The notes below the pieces were generated by a model. That model was not told the origin of the DNA. It was given only the letters and a program-made list of their open reading frames with translations, and searched no databases. Positions 8,324 through 16,036 of a stretch of 64,000 nt of DNA are shown in pieces. Positions within the stretch are counted from its first letter, which is position 1; each line of letters opens with the position of its first letter. Source of the stretch: Deltaproteobacteria bacterium (GTDB lineage Bacteria > Myxococcota_A > Polyangia > JAAYKL01); contig JAKQNG010000296.1 of assembly GCA_029565915.1 (NCBI GenBank), positions 1 through 64,000 of the forward strand, written 5' to 3'. Made by a program: the position numbers and the translations under genes.

Positions 8324-8383
8324 TACTGTAACACAATTTGAAACGGTTTGTTCCAATCGATTCTGCTGCATCTTCCTGCGTGC

Positions 8384-8399
8384 GGGCATGGTATTTGCT
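8384..8399 (+). promoter_or_regulatory. sigma-54 (-24/-12) promoter of the VKOR-DsbA gene
   Basis: GGGCATGGTATTTGCT matches TGGCAC-N5-TTGCT with two mismatches and keeps the invariant GG-N10-GC spacing. Transcription would begin near 8410, only about 7 nt before the first possible ATG (8417), so the message would be nearly leaderless. Confidence 0.7.
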
Positions 8400-8416
8400 T
8401 TTTCGAAAAGTCAGCC

Positions 8417-9610
8417 ATGAATGATATCCACATGAATTCCATATCCGTCCCTGTGCCGCGCCGCCGGATCGCCATCATGATTCTGCTGTGCGTCGCGGGC
8501 CTTGTCGTGTCCGGCGAGCTGCTCCTTGTCCACTACCGCACCCACACGGATCCCGCATTCCATTCCCTGTGCGCGGTCAACGACGCGGTGAACTGCGAAA
8601 CCGTCGCCCTGTCTCCCTGGTCCGTCGCCCTGGGCATTCCCGTGTGCATCTGGGGCCTCATCGGATACAGCACGCTGCTGGCGCTGCTCCTGTGGAGCAT
8701 CCGTCAGCCGGAGGAACGGTCGATGCCCGCCGCAACGCTGGCCGTTACACTGGCCTTTCTGGCCGTGTCCGCCGCCCTCGCGTGGATATCGTTCACCATC
8801 ATCGATTCCCTGTGCCTGCTGTGCATGACCACCTACGCCGTCAACCTGGCCATGACCGGCATTTCCGTCTCCCGGGTGGCGCTCAGGGACGACGGACTGT
8901 GGACGCTGGTGCGGCGCGATCTGGGCGTTGTGCGCAGCGGGCCGCTGTTCTGGACGATCCTGGCGGTGACGGCCGTTGCCGCGCTGGTGACCGTGCGCGT
9001 GTCCCTGCCCACCTGGTGGGATTCATCCGGGGATCAGGCCACCGGGCAGGCGGACGCCGTGCGCGAAGGAGAAACCGCCCATTTCGTCGGCGCGGCGGAT
9101 GCGCTGCTCACGATTGTCGAATACAGCGACTACCAGTGCCCGTTCTGCCGGATCGCCCACCGCCGGGTGCGCAGGCTGCTGGAGTCCCATGGGGATCGGG
9201 TGAAGCTGATCCACCGCCAGTTTCCCCTGGACGACGCCTGCAATCCTCTGGTGAAGCGGCGCTTCCATCCCTTTGCGTGCCATTTCGCCCTGGCCGCGGA
9301 GTGCGCCGGGGAACAGGGCCGCTTCTGGCAGATGAACGACGCCCTGTTTGGTGCCCACGACACGCACAAATCCGAAGACATCGACGTCTTTGCCATGGCC
9401 GCGGACATCGGCGTGGACGTGGAACGGTTCCGCACCTGCATGCAGGATCCGGCCACCCGGGCCCGGTTGCGGGAAGATATCGACAAGGGCCTCGCCCTGG
9501 GCCTGACCGGAACGCCGACATTTGTGGTGGACGATAAACCGCTGCGCAAAGCCCTGTCTGCGGAGCTCATCGAATCGCTGCTTTCTGAACGAAGCCGAAA
9601 AGCGCCCTGA
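8417..9610 (+). CDS. VKOR-DsbA fusion, disulfide-forming membrane protein
   Basis: The 397-residue protein joins a vitamin K epoxide reductase (VKOR) membrane domain to a DsbA-type thioredoxin. Residues 15-200 hold about five hydrophobic helices, the loop Cys pair (CAVNDAVNC) and the quinone-side active site CLLC at the start of a helix. After another membrane segment, residues 230-395 form a DsbA/DSBA-like domain with YSDYQCPFCR as catalytic CxxC and the cis-Pro segment GTPTFVV. Such fusions pass electrons from folding proteins to quinone. The ATG at 8432 is an alternative start, and neither has a Shine-Dalgarno. Control by the sigma-54 promoter at 8384 would couple it to the ORP-like locus, which I have not seen described. 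Confidence 0.9.
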   Translation: MNDIHMNSISVPVPRRRIAIMILLCVAGLVVSGELLLVHYRTHTDPAFHSLCAVNDAVNCETVALSPWSVALGIPVCIWGLIGYSTLLALLLWSIRQPEERSMPAATLAVTLAFLAVSAALAWISFTIIDSLCLLCMTTYAVNLAMTGISVSRVALRDDGLWTLVRRDLGVVRSGPLFWTILAVTAVAALVTVRVSLPTWWDSSGDQATGQADAVREGETAHFVGAADALLTIVEYSDYQCPFCRIAHRRVRRLLESHGDRVKLIHRQFPLDDACNPLVKRRFHPFACHFALAAECAGEQGRFWQMNDALFGAHDTHKSEDIDVFAMAADIGVDVERFRTCMQDPATRARLREDIDKGLALGLTGTPTFVVDDKPLRKALSAELIESLLSERSRKAP

Positions 9611-9636
9611 AAAGGACTGGCCAGCGGGATCAGTCG

Positions 9637-9975
9637 CTACTGATTTCTGAGTGCGTCGAGTTGCATTCTGAGCAGCGGGAGGCTCTCAACGACAATCTGC
9701 CAGATGATTTCTATATCGATACCGGAATAGTCATGGACAATCCGATTGCGCATACCAGCCATCTGATGCCAGGGAAGAGATGCATGCCGGCTGATAAAAT
9801 CCGATGGCATCTGACGGGCCGCCTCTCCGATAATTTCGATATTCCGGACCACCGCGTCGACGGTCCTGTCATCCGCCAGGAACTGCTCCCGGGTCATCCC
9901 CTCGCAGTAGCGACCAATCCGTTCCATCGCGATGTTCATGTCGTCGATGAGAATATGCGGATCCCGCTCAGACAT
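9637..9975 (-). CDS. HepT-type HEPN toxin (DUF86)
   Basis: The 112-residue helical protein is a DUF86/HepT HEPN domain. The catalytic RX4H motif is RNRIVHDY near residue 82, including the trailing Tyr whose adenylylation by MntA-type partners silences the RNase. Internal features such as IEIIGEAARQMP match the family. Its start (9975) overlaps the end of the nucleotidyltransferase gene by 8 nt. The stop converges with the VKOR-DsbA gene. HepT/MntA pairs act as type VII toxin-antitoxins. The assignment is firm, the cellular role inferred. Confidence 0.9.
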   Translation of the reverse strand: MSERDPHILIDDMNIAMERIGRYCEGMTREQFLADDRTVDAVVRNIEIIGEAARQMPSDFISRHASLPWHQMAGMRNRIVHDYSGIDIEIIWQIVVESLPLLRMQLDALRNQ

Positions 9976-10267
9976 CCTGCCGCTCCAGTTCAATCTGCCT
10001 GAGCAGACGGCCGCGAAGGGCCCGGGTTGAAACCAGATCGACCGGATGTCCGAGCAAGGCCTCGAGTTCATCACCCAGTTCCACCATGCGAAGACCGATT
10101 TCGGGTTTCACATCAACGAGTATGTCAATGTCGCTGTGTTCCCCTGCCTCGCCGCGAACGACGGAACCGAACAGCCACATGGCGCGCAGCGGAAACTGTT
10201 TCTGCAGTCGCGGTTTTTCACTGCGGAGTACTCTCAGCACATCTTCTGTGTTCATGGAAACCGGCAT
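9968..10267 (-). CDS. MntA-type minimal nucleotidyltransferase antitoxin
   Basis: The 99-residue protein has the polymerase-beta nucleotidyltransferase signature GSVVRGEAGEHSDIDILVD, with GSxxRG and DxD metal ligands intact. The rest is a short helical tail, the normal size for MntA proteins that AMPylate a HepT partner. Start could be 10267 or the in-frame ATG at 10255. No Shine-Dalgarno is visible, and a TATGCA hexamer sits 6 nt before 10267. Together with 9637-9975 it forms a complete toxin-antitoxin module. Confidence 0.88.
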   Translation of the reverse strand: MPVSMNTEDVLRVLRSEKPRLQKQFPLRAMWLFGSVVRGEAGEHSDIDILVDVKPEIGLRMVELGDELEALLGHPVDLVSTRALRGRLLRQIELERQDV

Positions 10268-10323
10268 GAAGCATGCATATCATTCCCGCCTCTGAAACTC
10301 AATGACCCGGTCCCGCGACGCCG

Positions 10324-10337
10324 ACAGACCGGTCTGT
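10324..10337. promoter_or_regulatory. perfect 14-bp palindrome upstream of the HepT/MntA module
   Basis: ACAGACCGGTCTGT is perfectly symmetrical and lies 57 bp before the mntA-like start. It is a candidate operator for autoregulation. It could equally belong to an unseen regulator. Confidence 0.4.
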
Positions 10338-10357
10338 TCCCGCCTGCCAGAAAACCT

Positions 10358-10372
10358 GAACCGCAGGGGTTC
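10358..10372 (-). terminator. weak hairpin after the radical SAM operon
   Basis: GAACC/GGTTC arms around 5 nt, followed on the minus strand by AGGTTTTC, lie 66 nt beyond the Trx-TrxR stop. The stem is short and the T-run is only four, so this is a weak terminator candidate. Confidence 0.2.
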
Positions 10373-10438
10373 CTGTACGACACCCGGAGGCATCCACGAT
10401 GATTCAGGTGTTGAAACCGATGTCGAACGGTCAGCGGG

Positions 10439-11731
10439 TCAGGCGTGGTCGAGTTCGGCGGTGGCCGCAATGGCGGCAATGGTGCCGTCCGCCACGGCGG
10501 TGGTGATCTGGCGGTACTTCTTGTGCACGATGTCGCCGGCGGCAAATACGTGGGGAATACCGGTGTGCATCGATTCGTCCACGACGAGATATCCCCATTC
10601 ATCCGTGGTCAGTTCATCGCCGAACCGATCGAGGTTGGGCTTCATGCCCACAAAGACAAATACGCCATCGCAGGCAATGTCGTGCCGCTCCTGCGTCTTC
10701 AGGTTTTCCACGCGCACGGCGTTTACGGTTTCCGCGGATGCGAGGAAGGCCCGGGGTTCGTGGGACCAGAGCACCTGTATGCCGGGATGGTCGAGGACCT
10801 TCTGCGCGGAGACGGCATTGGCCTGAAACCGGTCGAACTGGTGGACCATGGTGATGCGCGTGGCGAACCGGGCGATGAACAGGGCTTCCTCCACGGCGGA
10901 GTTGCCGCCGCCGATGACCACCGCGTGCTTTCCTTCAAAATACTTGGCGTCGCAGGTGGCGCAGTACGACACGCCCTTTCCCCGGAACTCCCGCTCCCCC
11001 GGGATGTTGAGCAGCCGCGGGGAGGTGCCCGTGGCCAGGATGATTTTTTCTGCGAGGATGGTTTCAAGGCCGTCCACGACGATTTCCCGTCGGTGGAGGT
11101 CGACGCGGGTGACATCGACGGCGGAGCGGAACTGCGCGCCGGCGGCCTTTGCCTGTTCGGCCATGTAGTGGGCCAGCAGGTACCCCGGCTGGGGCGTCAC
11201 GAACCCGGGGTAGTTGGACACCTGGTGGGTGATGCTGACATTGCCGCCGGGCAGGGCGGTGTCGATGACCAGGGTATCGCGCTTCGCCTGGGCCGCATAG
11301 ATCGCCGCGGCCAGCCCCGCCGGTCCACCGCCGATGATGGCCACATCCACCCGGGTGTCCGTCGAAGGTGCAGCGGCAGCCAGCTCCGCCGCCCGCTGGT
11401 CGGGCAGCAGCGCGTGGAGGTTGCGGGTGAGGTCGGCCCGCCGGATGCCCCCCGTCAGCGTGTCACCGGTCCGTTCGCCGTTGCGGAAAAAAATAACGGT
11501 GGGTGAGCCGGTAATGCCAAGGGAAGTGGCCAGCTCCCGGTTTTCCTGCCGGAAAATTTTAATAAAGGTCACGTCGTTGCCGTAGATGCGGGCCAGGGAT
11601 TCGTACTTGGCGGCCAGGGCTTCGCAGGGCGGGCATTCGGTGGAATAAAAATCCACCACAACGGGGCGCCCGGATTCCAGCACTTCCTTCTGCCAGTCGG
11701 CCTGACCGATGGTCAAAATGATATCTGACAT
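10439..11731 (-). CDS. thioredoxin-thioredoxin reductase fusion
   Basis: The 430-residue protein has an N-terminal thioredoxin domain (1-110, active site ECPPCE, cis-Pro GSPTVIFF), joined to a full low-molecular-weight thioredoxin reductase (120-430). The reductase part has the FAD-binding GGGPAGLAAA, the redox CATC, the NADPH-binding GGGNSAVEEA and the C-terminal FAD motif FAAGDI. It would transfer electrons from NAD(P)H to its own thioredoxin and then to a disulfide substrate. It begins 3 nt after the radical SAM gene stop, so it is a dedicated reductant for that operon. Likely jobs are keeping the Cys peptide or the methyltransferase thiols reduced. The known mycobacterial fusion has the opposite domain order. 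Confidence 0.92.
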   Translation of the reverse strand: MSDIILTIGQADWQKEVLESGRPVVVDFYSTECPPCEALAAKYESLARIYGNDVTFIKIFRQENRELATSLGITGSPTVIFFRNGERTGDTLTGGIRRADLTRNLHALLPDQRAAELAAAAPSTDTRVDVAIIGGGPAGLAAAIYAAQAKRDTLVIDTALPGGNVSITHQVSNYPGFVTPQPGYLLAHYMAEQAKAAGAQFRSAVDVTRVDLHRREIVVDGLETILAEKIILATGTSPRLLNIPGEREFRGKGVSYCATCDAKYFEGKHAVVIGGGNSAVEEALFIARFATRITMVHQFDRFQANAVSAQKVLDHPGIQVLWSHEPRAFLASAETVNAVRVENLKTQERHDIACDGVFVFVGMKPNLDRFGDELTTDEWGYLVVDESMHTGIPHVFAAGDIVHKKYRQITTAVADGTIAAIAATAELDHA

Positions 11732-11734
11732 GGC

Positions 11735-13048
11735 TCAATCCTCTTCCTTCTTGCCGCGCACGCGGCCGTCTTCTTCAAAGTAAACGGGAAACCCGGCTGC
11801 GGCGATGTCCGCCACGGGCCGGCAGTCCGGAGAATGCAGGTGGCCGTGGGTGTTTCTGGCCACCGCTCCGCAGCCGCCGCCGCAGACGAGCGCCGCGGCA
11901 CAGCTGCGACAGGACTCGATGGCGAGGACGTCCCGGTCCTGCCAGAGGGCGATGGCCGCTTCGTCCCGCTGCACCACCGGGAAAAATGTGCCCAGCTCTT
12001 CGCCGGGCTTTCCCACCGTGGCTGTGCAGGAGAAGATGCGGCCCAGGTGGTCGAAGGCCCATTCGGTTTTGCAGCCCGGGCAGCTGTCGAAGACGGGGTC
12101 CGGCAGCTCACCGGTCCGGGCCAGCGTGCGGACGAAATGAAACGACGGCGCGTGGAACGCCATCACGTGGGGGTGCGCCGCGATGATGTCGGCCAACTCC
12201 CTGGCCAGCTCCAGCCTCGACAGGATGGCCGTTGCGCGGTGCTGGCAGGCGTGGAGCTCGTAGTTGCGCCCCAGCTGGGTTTTGAACAGGGGGTCCGCGG
12301 TCCATCCCCGGTCAATGGCGAACCGCGCCAGGTCGGGCAGGTTGTCGAGGTTGTCCCGGTCCACCACCATCCGCAGGTTGACGGGAATCCTTGCCGCGAG
12401 CAGCTGGTCCACGCCGCGGACGATCTTTTCAAAGGTGGGCCCGCCGTCCTTGCGCGGCCGCCGTCGGTTGTGGAGGTCCTCGGTGCCGTCCAGGGTAACC
12501 TGCACCTCCCGGATGAAACTGTCTTGCAGCACGTCCAGGTATTCTTCGACAAAGTAGCCGTTGGTCACCACCGCGGTGGTGGTGTGCCGGCGGGTCGCGC
12601 CCGCAAGGAAAAAGGTCACCGCATCCCTTGCGGATGCGCCGGGCAGCAGGGGCTCTCCGCCAAAAAGGGTGAAGTACCGGCGGCGTCCCGCAAAGGCGTG
12701 TTCCACGTAGTCGAACAGGGCGTCGATGACCGGCCGCTGATCACCACCGCCGCCCTGCAGGTAGTCCGCCTGGTAGCAGTAGTCGCAGTCGAAGTTGCAC
12801 GCGTAGCCGGGCACGTAGAAGAGCTGCACCTCGTCGGTGTCGCGGGCATCAAGGAATTCGAGATATCGGCGGCGGAACTGGGCTTCCTCCTCCGGTCCGA
12901 AGGACGGGTCGTCGCTGGACGCGCGCCACGTTTCCATCTCCGCGGCGCTGAGCAGGTGGGCGGTTCCCGTGAGGGCATTGGCAATCAGGCAGGACCCGTC
13001 GTTGCCCACGGGCGCCACCATGTCGTACTTCGACCGGCGCAGCGGCAT
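11735..13048 (-). CDS. radical SAM/SPASM peptide-maturase-like enzyme
   Basis: The 437-residue protein begins with an 80-residue N-terminal region that may be a peptide-recognition domain. The radical SAM core has the cluster motif CNFDCDYC (about 92-99), GGEP and a TNG turn. The C-terminal SPASM part has a run of Cys (CPGCKTEWAF, then CRSCAAALVCGGGCG) that would ligate auxiliary Fe-S clusters. This is the layout of RiPP maturases (thioether, C-C or epimerising enzymes) and anSME-like enzymes. ATG 13048 is chosen for the AAAGGA before it. It lies 57 nt after a 49-residue Cys peptide and next to an ArsM-like methyltransferase. The substrate is inferred to be that peptide. Confidence 0.88.
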   Translation of the reverse strand: MPLRRSKYDMVAPVGNDGSCLIANALTGTAHLLSAAEMETWRASSDDPSFGPEEEAQFRRRYLEFLDARDTDEVQLFYVPGYACNFDCDYCYQADYLQGGGGDQRPVIDALFDYVEHAFAGRRRYFTLFGGEPLLPGASARDAVTFFLAGATRRHTTTAVVTNGYFVEEYLDVLQDSFIREVQVTLDGTEDLHNRRRPRKDGGPTFEKIVRGVDQLLAARIPVNLRMVVDRDNLDNLPDLARFAIDRGWTADPLFKTQLGRNYELHACQHRATAILSRLELARELADIIAAHPHVMAFHAPSFHFVRTLARTGELPDPVFDSCPGCKTEWAFDHLGRIFSCTATVGKPGEELGTFFPVVQRDEAAIALWQDRDVLAIESCRSCAAALVCGGGCGAVARNTHGHLHSPDCRPVADIAAAGFPVYFEEDGRVRGKKEED

Positions 13049-13105
13049 TTCTGCATCCTTTCGCAAAAAAATCTCGGTGAAACCGGCGCGGGGCCTCCGG
13101 CGGCG

Positions 13106-13255
13106 TCAGTCGTGGCAGCCGGCGACGATTTTTGAATTCTTGGCGCAGCACTGGGCGCGGGAACCGGCCTTGTCCGCTTTGCCCGACGGGGTCTTGTCGC
13201 GTTCGCGCTGGTTGCGGGCCGTTTTGTCGGTTGGTTCCTTCGTGAGTTTTTTCAT
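13106..13255 (-). CDS. 49-residue Cys-containing peptide, candidate RiPP precursor
   Basis: This frame is too short for the ORF track but is well supported. The ATG at 13255 overlaps the methyltransferase stop as ATGA, and AGGAG lies 9 nt upstream. The first 31 residues are highly charged (Lys, Arg, Asp, Glu, Thr) and leader-like. The C-terminus, AQCCAKNSKIVAGCHD, holds all three Cys plus a His. It sits between an ArsM-like methyltransferase and a radical SAM/SPASM enzyme, the position of precursor peptides in RiPP operons. No signal peptide or membrane segment is seen. Alternatives are a small metal- or arsenic-binding carrier protein. I know no named family for it. Confidence 0.7.
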   Translation of the reverse strand: MKKLTKEPTDKTARNQRERDKTPSGKADKAGSRAQCCAKNSKIVAGCHD

Positions 13256-13935
13256 CGGTTGTTCTCCTGTGGGTCAGAGGGTCGGCAGCCGCAGCCACAG
13301 CCGGGCCGCACGCCGCAGACGGTAAAACTGGACACTTCAATTTTTCCCTTCGGGTAGGGGTCGCTTTCTTCGAGGATGCGGATGTCGGCAAACCCGGCGA
13401 GTTCCAGGGTGGCGAGGTATTCGTTGCGGGTCACTGCCCCGGCCCAGCATTCGGCCACGGCCGCCGGGTCGTTGCGGTACTCCTGCGGCACGGGCGCGGA
13501 CGAATAAATGTCGCTCACCGCAAATCGGCCACCGGGTTTCAGGATGCGTCGGATTTCGCGCCACACGGCGGGTTTGTCCGTGGCGTGGTTGATGGTGCAG
13601 TTGGAAATCACGAGATCGGCCACACCGTCGGGGAGGGGCAGTTTTTCGATGGAGGAAGCGATGAACTCCACGTTGGATGCGCCCGTTTTCTGTGCGGTGC
13701 GGCGGGCGACCGCGAGCATGCCGTCCGCCGTGTCGATGCCGAAGACCTTTCCGGTGGGGCCCACGGCTTGCGCCATGCGCAGCACGTCGGTGCCCCGGCC
13801 GCTGCCGATGTCCACGCAGGTTTCGCCCTCCTGCGCCTTTGCGAAATTCAGCGCACCGCCGCAGGAGAGGCAGCAGGATGACGCGGCCAGGCCGCTGTAG
13901 CGCTCGTCAATTTTCTGTCGGATGGATTCGTTCAT
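13252..13935 (-). CDS. ArsM-like SAM-dependent methyltransferase
   Basis: Start 13935 is set by GGAAGG 4 nt before the ATG. The 227-residue protein is a class I methyltransferase with SAM motif DIGSGRGTD. It resembles arsenite methyltransferases: an early Cys cluster (SSCCLSC near residue 20) and the two Cys used for As(III) in ArsM, in SNCTINH and ECWAGAV. The C-terminus is odd, ending in CGVRPGCGCGC, a likely metal-binding tail. No arsR, arsB or arsC is nearby. Coupling to a Cys peptide and a radical SAM enzyme suggests either arsenic/metalloid chemistry on the peptide or a repurposed ArsM fold. First gene of the four-gene operon. Confidence 0.85.
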   Translation of the reverse strand: MNESIRQKIDERYSGLAASSCCLSCGGALNFAKAQEGETCVDIGSGRGTDVLRMAQAVGPTGKVFGIDTADGMLAVARRTAQKTGASNVEFIASSIEKLPLPDGVADLVISNCTINHATDKPAVWREIRRILKPGGRFAVSDIYSSAPVPQEYRNDPAAVAECWAGAVTRNEYLATLELAGFADIRILEESDPYPKGKIEVSSFTVCGVRPGCGCGCRPSDPQENNR

Positions 13936-13964
13936 GGGACCTTCCTTCGCCCGGCTGCCGGACG

Positions 13965-13992
13965 AGTGTACCACAGGGAGCCGCCGGCCCAA
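13965..13992 (-). promoter_or_regulatory. possible sigma-70 promoter of the methyltransferase-peptide-radical SAM operon
   Basis: On the minus strand TTGGGC and TACACT are separated by 16 nt, with TGTGG before the -10 giving an extended -10 look. The start codon is 30 nt downstream. The -35 match is weak. Confidence 0.3.
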
Positions 13993-14010
13993 TCACCGGT
14001 GTCAAAAAAG

Positions 14011-14958
14011 TTATTCGATAATGATGGATTCGAAACAGGCGATGTTGGTTTCGATGCGGAAATTGGACTGGCTGGTATGGCGCTCCGCGTGGAACACGTC
14101 CATGGGGTAGGAATTGCCCGGTTCGATGCCCAGCTCGCCGGCCTTGGCGTCGAAGTCGATGGTTCCCTCGTAGGGCCAGTGGAGACCGCCCAGATCGAGG
14201 GCGATGCGGTTGTTGACGAAAATCCACAGGTCGTCGTCGCCCCGGAAGGTGAACACCTGGCCTTCTTCGTACTGGAACTCCAGATGGATTTCGGTGGTGA
14301 ACAGGAAGTTGCGCAGCTCGCCGTCGTCGTCCACCTGGCCGGACTCGGCGCCGAACCCTTCGCTGTTGCCGATGGGGAAGAAGGTGCTGTCGTCATAGAC
14401 AAAGGAACCGCTGCCGCTGTCTTCGAGGGTGAGCGTATCCTCGATGCGGACGTTCACGCCGTCCACGTCCGTGTACCACTGGGCAAAGCTGGAAGCGCTG
14501 TCCCACATGGGGATACTGCCCCAGGCAGGGCCCGTGGGGGTGCTGGTGGCGTTTTCGAGAAAACCGCCGTTGGGACAGGTTTCGCCGCAGGCGGGGTCCG
14601 TGGTCTGGTACTCTCCCTGCAACTGGTTGAATTCGGGCTTGCGGCTCGCGCCGAGGACCGGTCGCACCATGCCCTGGCATGGGCCCCAGCCGAGGTCCGC
14701 CCGCTCGAAGTCCACGTGGTCCGAGGTGAAGTCCCGGTAGACCACCTGCAGGGTGCTCTCGCAGTCGCCGTCCGAATCGCTGTCCGAGTCCGAATCGCTG
14801 TCCGAGTCGGAGTCGGAATCCGAATCGGAGTCGCTGTCCGCATCCCCGGGGCCGTCGTCGCCCGGCCGCTCGGTGCCGCCGGTTTCGCAGGACGTGCCGG
14901 CCAGGCAGAGGAGTGCGCACGCAAGCGCGATCAGATGAAATGAGTGGTTGGTTGTCAT
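14011..14958 (-). CDS. fibro-slime domain lipoprotein with Ser-Asp linker
   Basis: ATG 14958 follows CAGGAG, and the track's longer start is rejected. The 315-residue product has a signal peptide with lipobox LAGTSC, then a Ser-Asp dipeptide tract of about 25 residues that would hold the domain off the membrane. The rest is a fibro-slime domain (TIGR02148 type) with the hallmark [15 protein letters not shown] and [18 protein letters not shown]. The fold resembles PA14/anthrax-antigen carbohydrate-binding modules, so extracellular sugar or matrix binding is likely. It lies 19 nt after a paralogue and is probably co-transcribed with it. Confidence 0.88.
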   Translation of the reverse strand: MTTNHSFHLIALACALLCLAGTSCETGGTERPGDDGPGDADSDSDSDSDSDSDSDSDSDSDSDGDCESTLQVVYRDFTSDHVDFERADLGWGPCQGMVRPVLGASRKPEFNQLQGEYQTTDPACGETCPNGGFLENATSTPTGPAWGSIPMWDSASSFAQWYTDVDGVNVRIEDTLTLEDSGSGSFVYDDSTFFPIGNSEGFGAESGQVDDDGELRNFLFTTEIHLEFQYEEGQVFTFRGDDDLWIFVNNRIALDLGGLHWPYEGTIDFDAKAGELGIEPGNSYPMDVFHAERHTSQSNFRIETNIACFESIIIE

Positions 14959-14977
14959 GAGAACTCCTGATGGCCGG

Positions 14978-15865
14978 TTATTCCACCGGCGGGACAAAGC
15001 ATTCGATGGTGGTCTCGATGCGGAAGTTGGATTCGAGGGTGTGGCGCTCCGCGTGGAACACGTCAAAATCGTAGGTGTTGCCGGGCGTGATGCCCAGGGT
15101 GTTGGCCATGTCGTCAAAGTCGATGATGCCTTCCTTCGGTTCGTGGGTGCCGCCGAGGTCGAGGGCCAGCACGCCGTTCACGAAGATCCACAGGTCGTCG
15201 TCGCCTCTGAAGGTGAAGGTTTCGCCACCCACATATTCGAAGGCGGAGTGGATTTCGGTGGTGAACAGGAAATTGCGCTGTTCGTCATCATTGTCGAGCT
15301 GGCCGTCCTCTGCGCCGAAGCCTTCGTCGAGACCCAGCGGAAAGAAGCTGCTGTCGGAAAAGACATACAGGCCGTTGTCCTGTTCTTCGAGGATGATGCC
15401 CTTTTCGATGGCGATGTTGGTGCCGTCCACATCCCGGTACCAGTCGTTGAAATTGTCCGGTGTGGGGTCGCCCAAGTCAGCGGGCCAGTCGTTAATGTCG
15501 TAGCAGGTGTCGTTGGGGTGGACCCAGCAGGCGTCGTCATCGTCGTAGACCGGATTCTTGTCGCTGTCGAGCTGGGGTCCGAGCAGTCCGCGGATGACCG
15601 CGTTTCCGGGGTTCTCGATTTCGAAGTCGCTGTGACTCGCCTTGAAATCCCGGAAGGTGACGGGGAGGATGCCGCAGTCTGAGTTGATCAGTTCCGGATC
15701 GTCCACGATGCCGTTGCCGTCCGGGTCAATGTCGCCGTCGCTGTCAGAATCGCTGTCCGCATCGCTGTCGCCGTCGCCGCCGGGGGGTGGATTGGCATTG
15801 TCCGTATTTGAACAGGCCATCAGCAGGGCGCAGATGAAAAACGCGAAGAATGGTTTTTGTGTCAT
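14978..15865 (-). CDS. fibro-slime domain lipoprotein (paralogue)
   Basis: Start 15865 is placed by AAGGAG 7 nt upstream. The 295-residue protein has a signal peptide with lipobox LLMAC and an acidic linker of Ser-Asp repeats running into a short Asp-rich stretch ([10 protein letters not shown]) like a calcium-binding loop. The fibro-slime domain then has [15 protein letters not shown] and [15 protein letters not shown]. It differs from its downstream neighbour in the middle but shares the domain core and C-terminal Cys. The pair looks like a tandem duplication that has diverged. Confidence 0.88.
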   Translation of the reverse strand: MTQKPFFAFFICALLMACSNTDNANPPPGGDGDSDADSDSDSDGDIDPDGNGIVDDPELINSDCGILPVTFRDFKASHSDFEIENPGNAVIRGLLGPQLDSDKNPVYDDDDACWVHPNDTCYDINDWPADLGDPTPDNFNDWYRDVDGTNIAIEKGIILEEQDNGLYVFSDSSFFPLGLDEGFGAEDGQLDNDDEQRNFLFTTEIHSAFEYVGGETFTFRGDDDLWIFVNGVLALDLGGTHEPKEGIIDFDDMANTLGITPGNTYDFDVFHAERHTLESNFRIETTIECFVPPVE

Positions 15866-15913
15866 GGCATGTCTCCTTGGGGTAATCAATCGGTACAAAG
15901 TTAATCCATTTTT

Positions 15914-15919
15914 ATTATA
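15914..15919 (-). promoter_or_regulatory. TATAAT -10 element before the fibro-slime pair
   Basis: A perfect TATAAT on the minus strand lies in an AT-rich patch 49 nt before the 15865 start. No good -35 is seen 16-18 nt upstream. Confidence 0.35.
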
Positions 15920-16036
15920 TCTGCATTGAATTCCAGCCGGGGATTCTGTTCGAAAAGATGCGCGAAATGAGCAGAAATGGCAACCGGGGACGGGTTTCGT
16001 TCGAGTTTCACAATGACCGCATCCGGGCGGACTGGG

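Noticed and set aside
13049-13105. Hairpin CGGT-TTC-ACCG followed by seven T between the peptide and the radical SAM gene as an attenuator
   Set aside because: The stem is only 4 bp. Suggestive for a precursor/maturase ratio control but too weak to annotate.
14768-14840. Repetitive TCCGAATCGCTG-type DNA as a possible CRISPR
   Set aside because: It is in frame inside a lipoprotein gene and encodes a Ser-Asp linker. There are no spacers.
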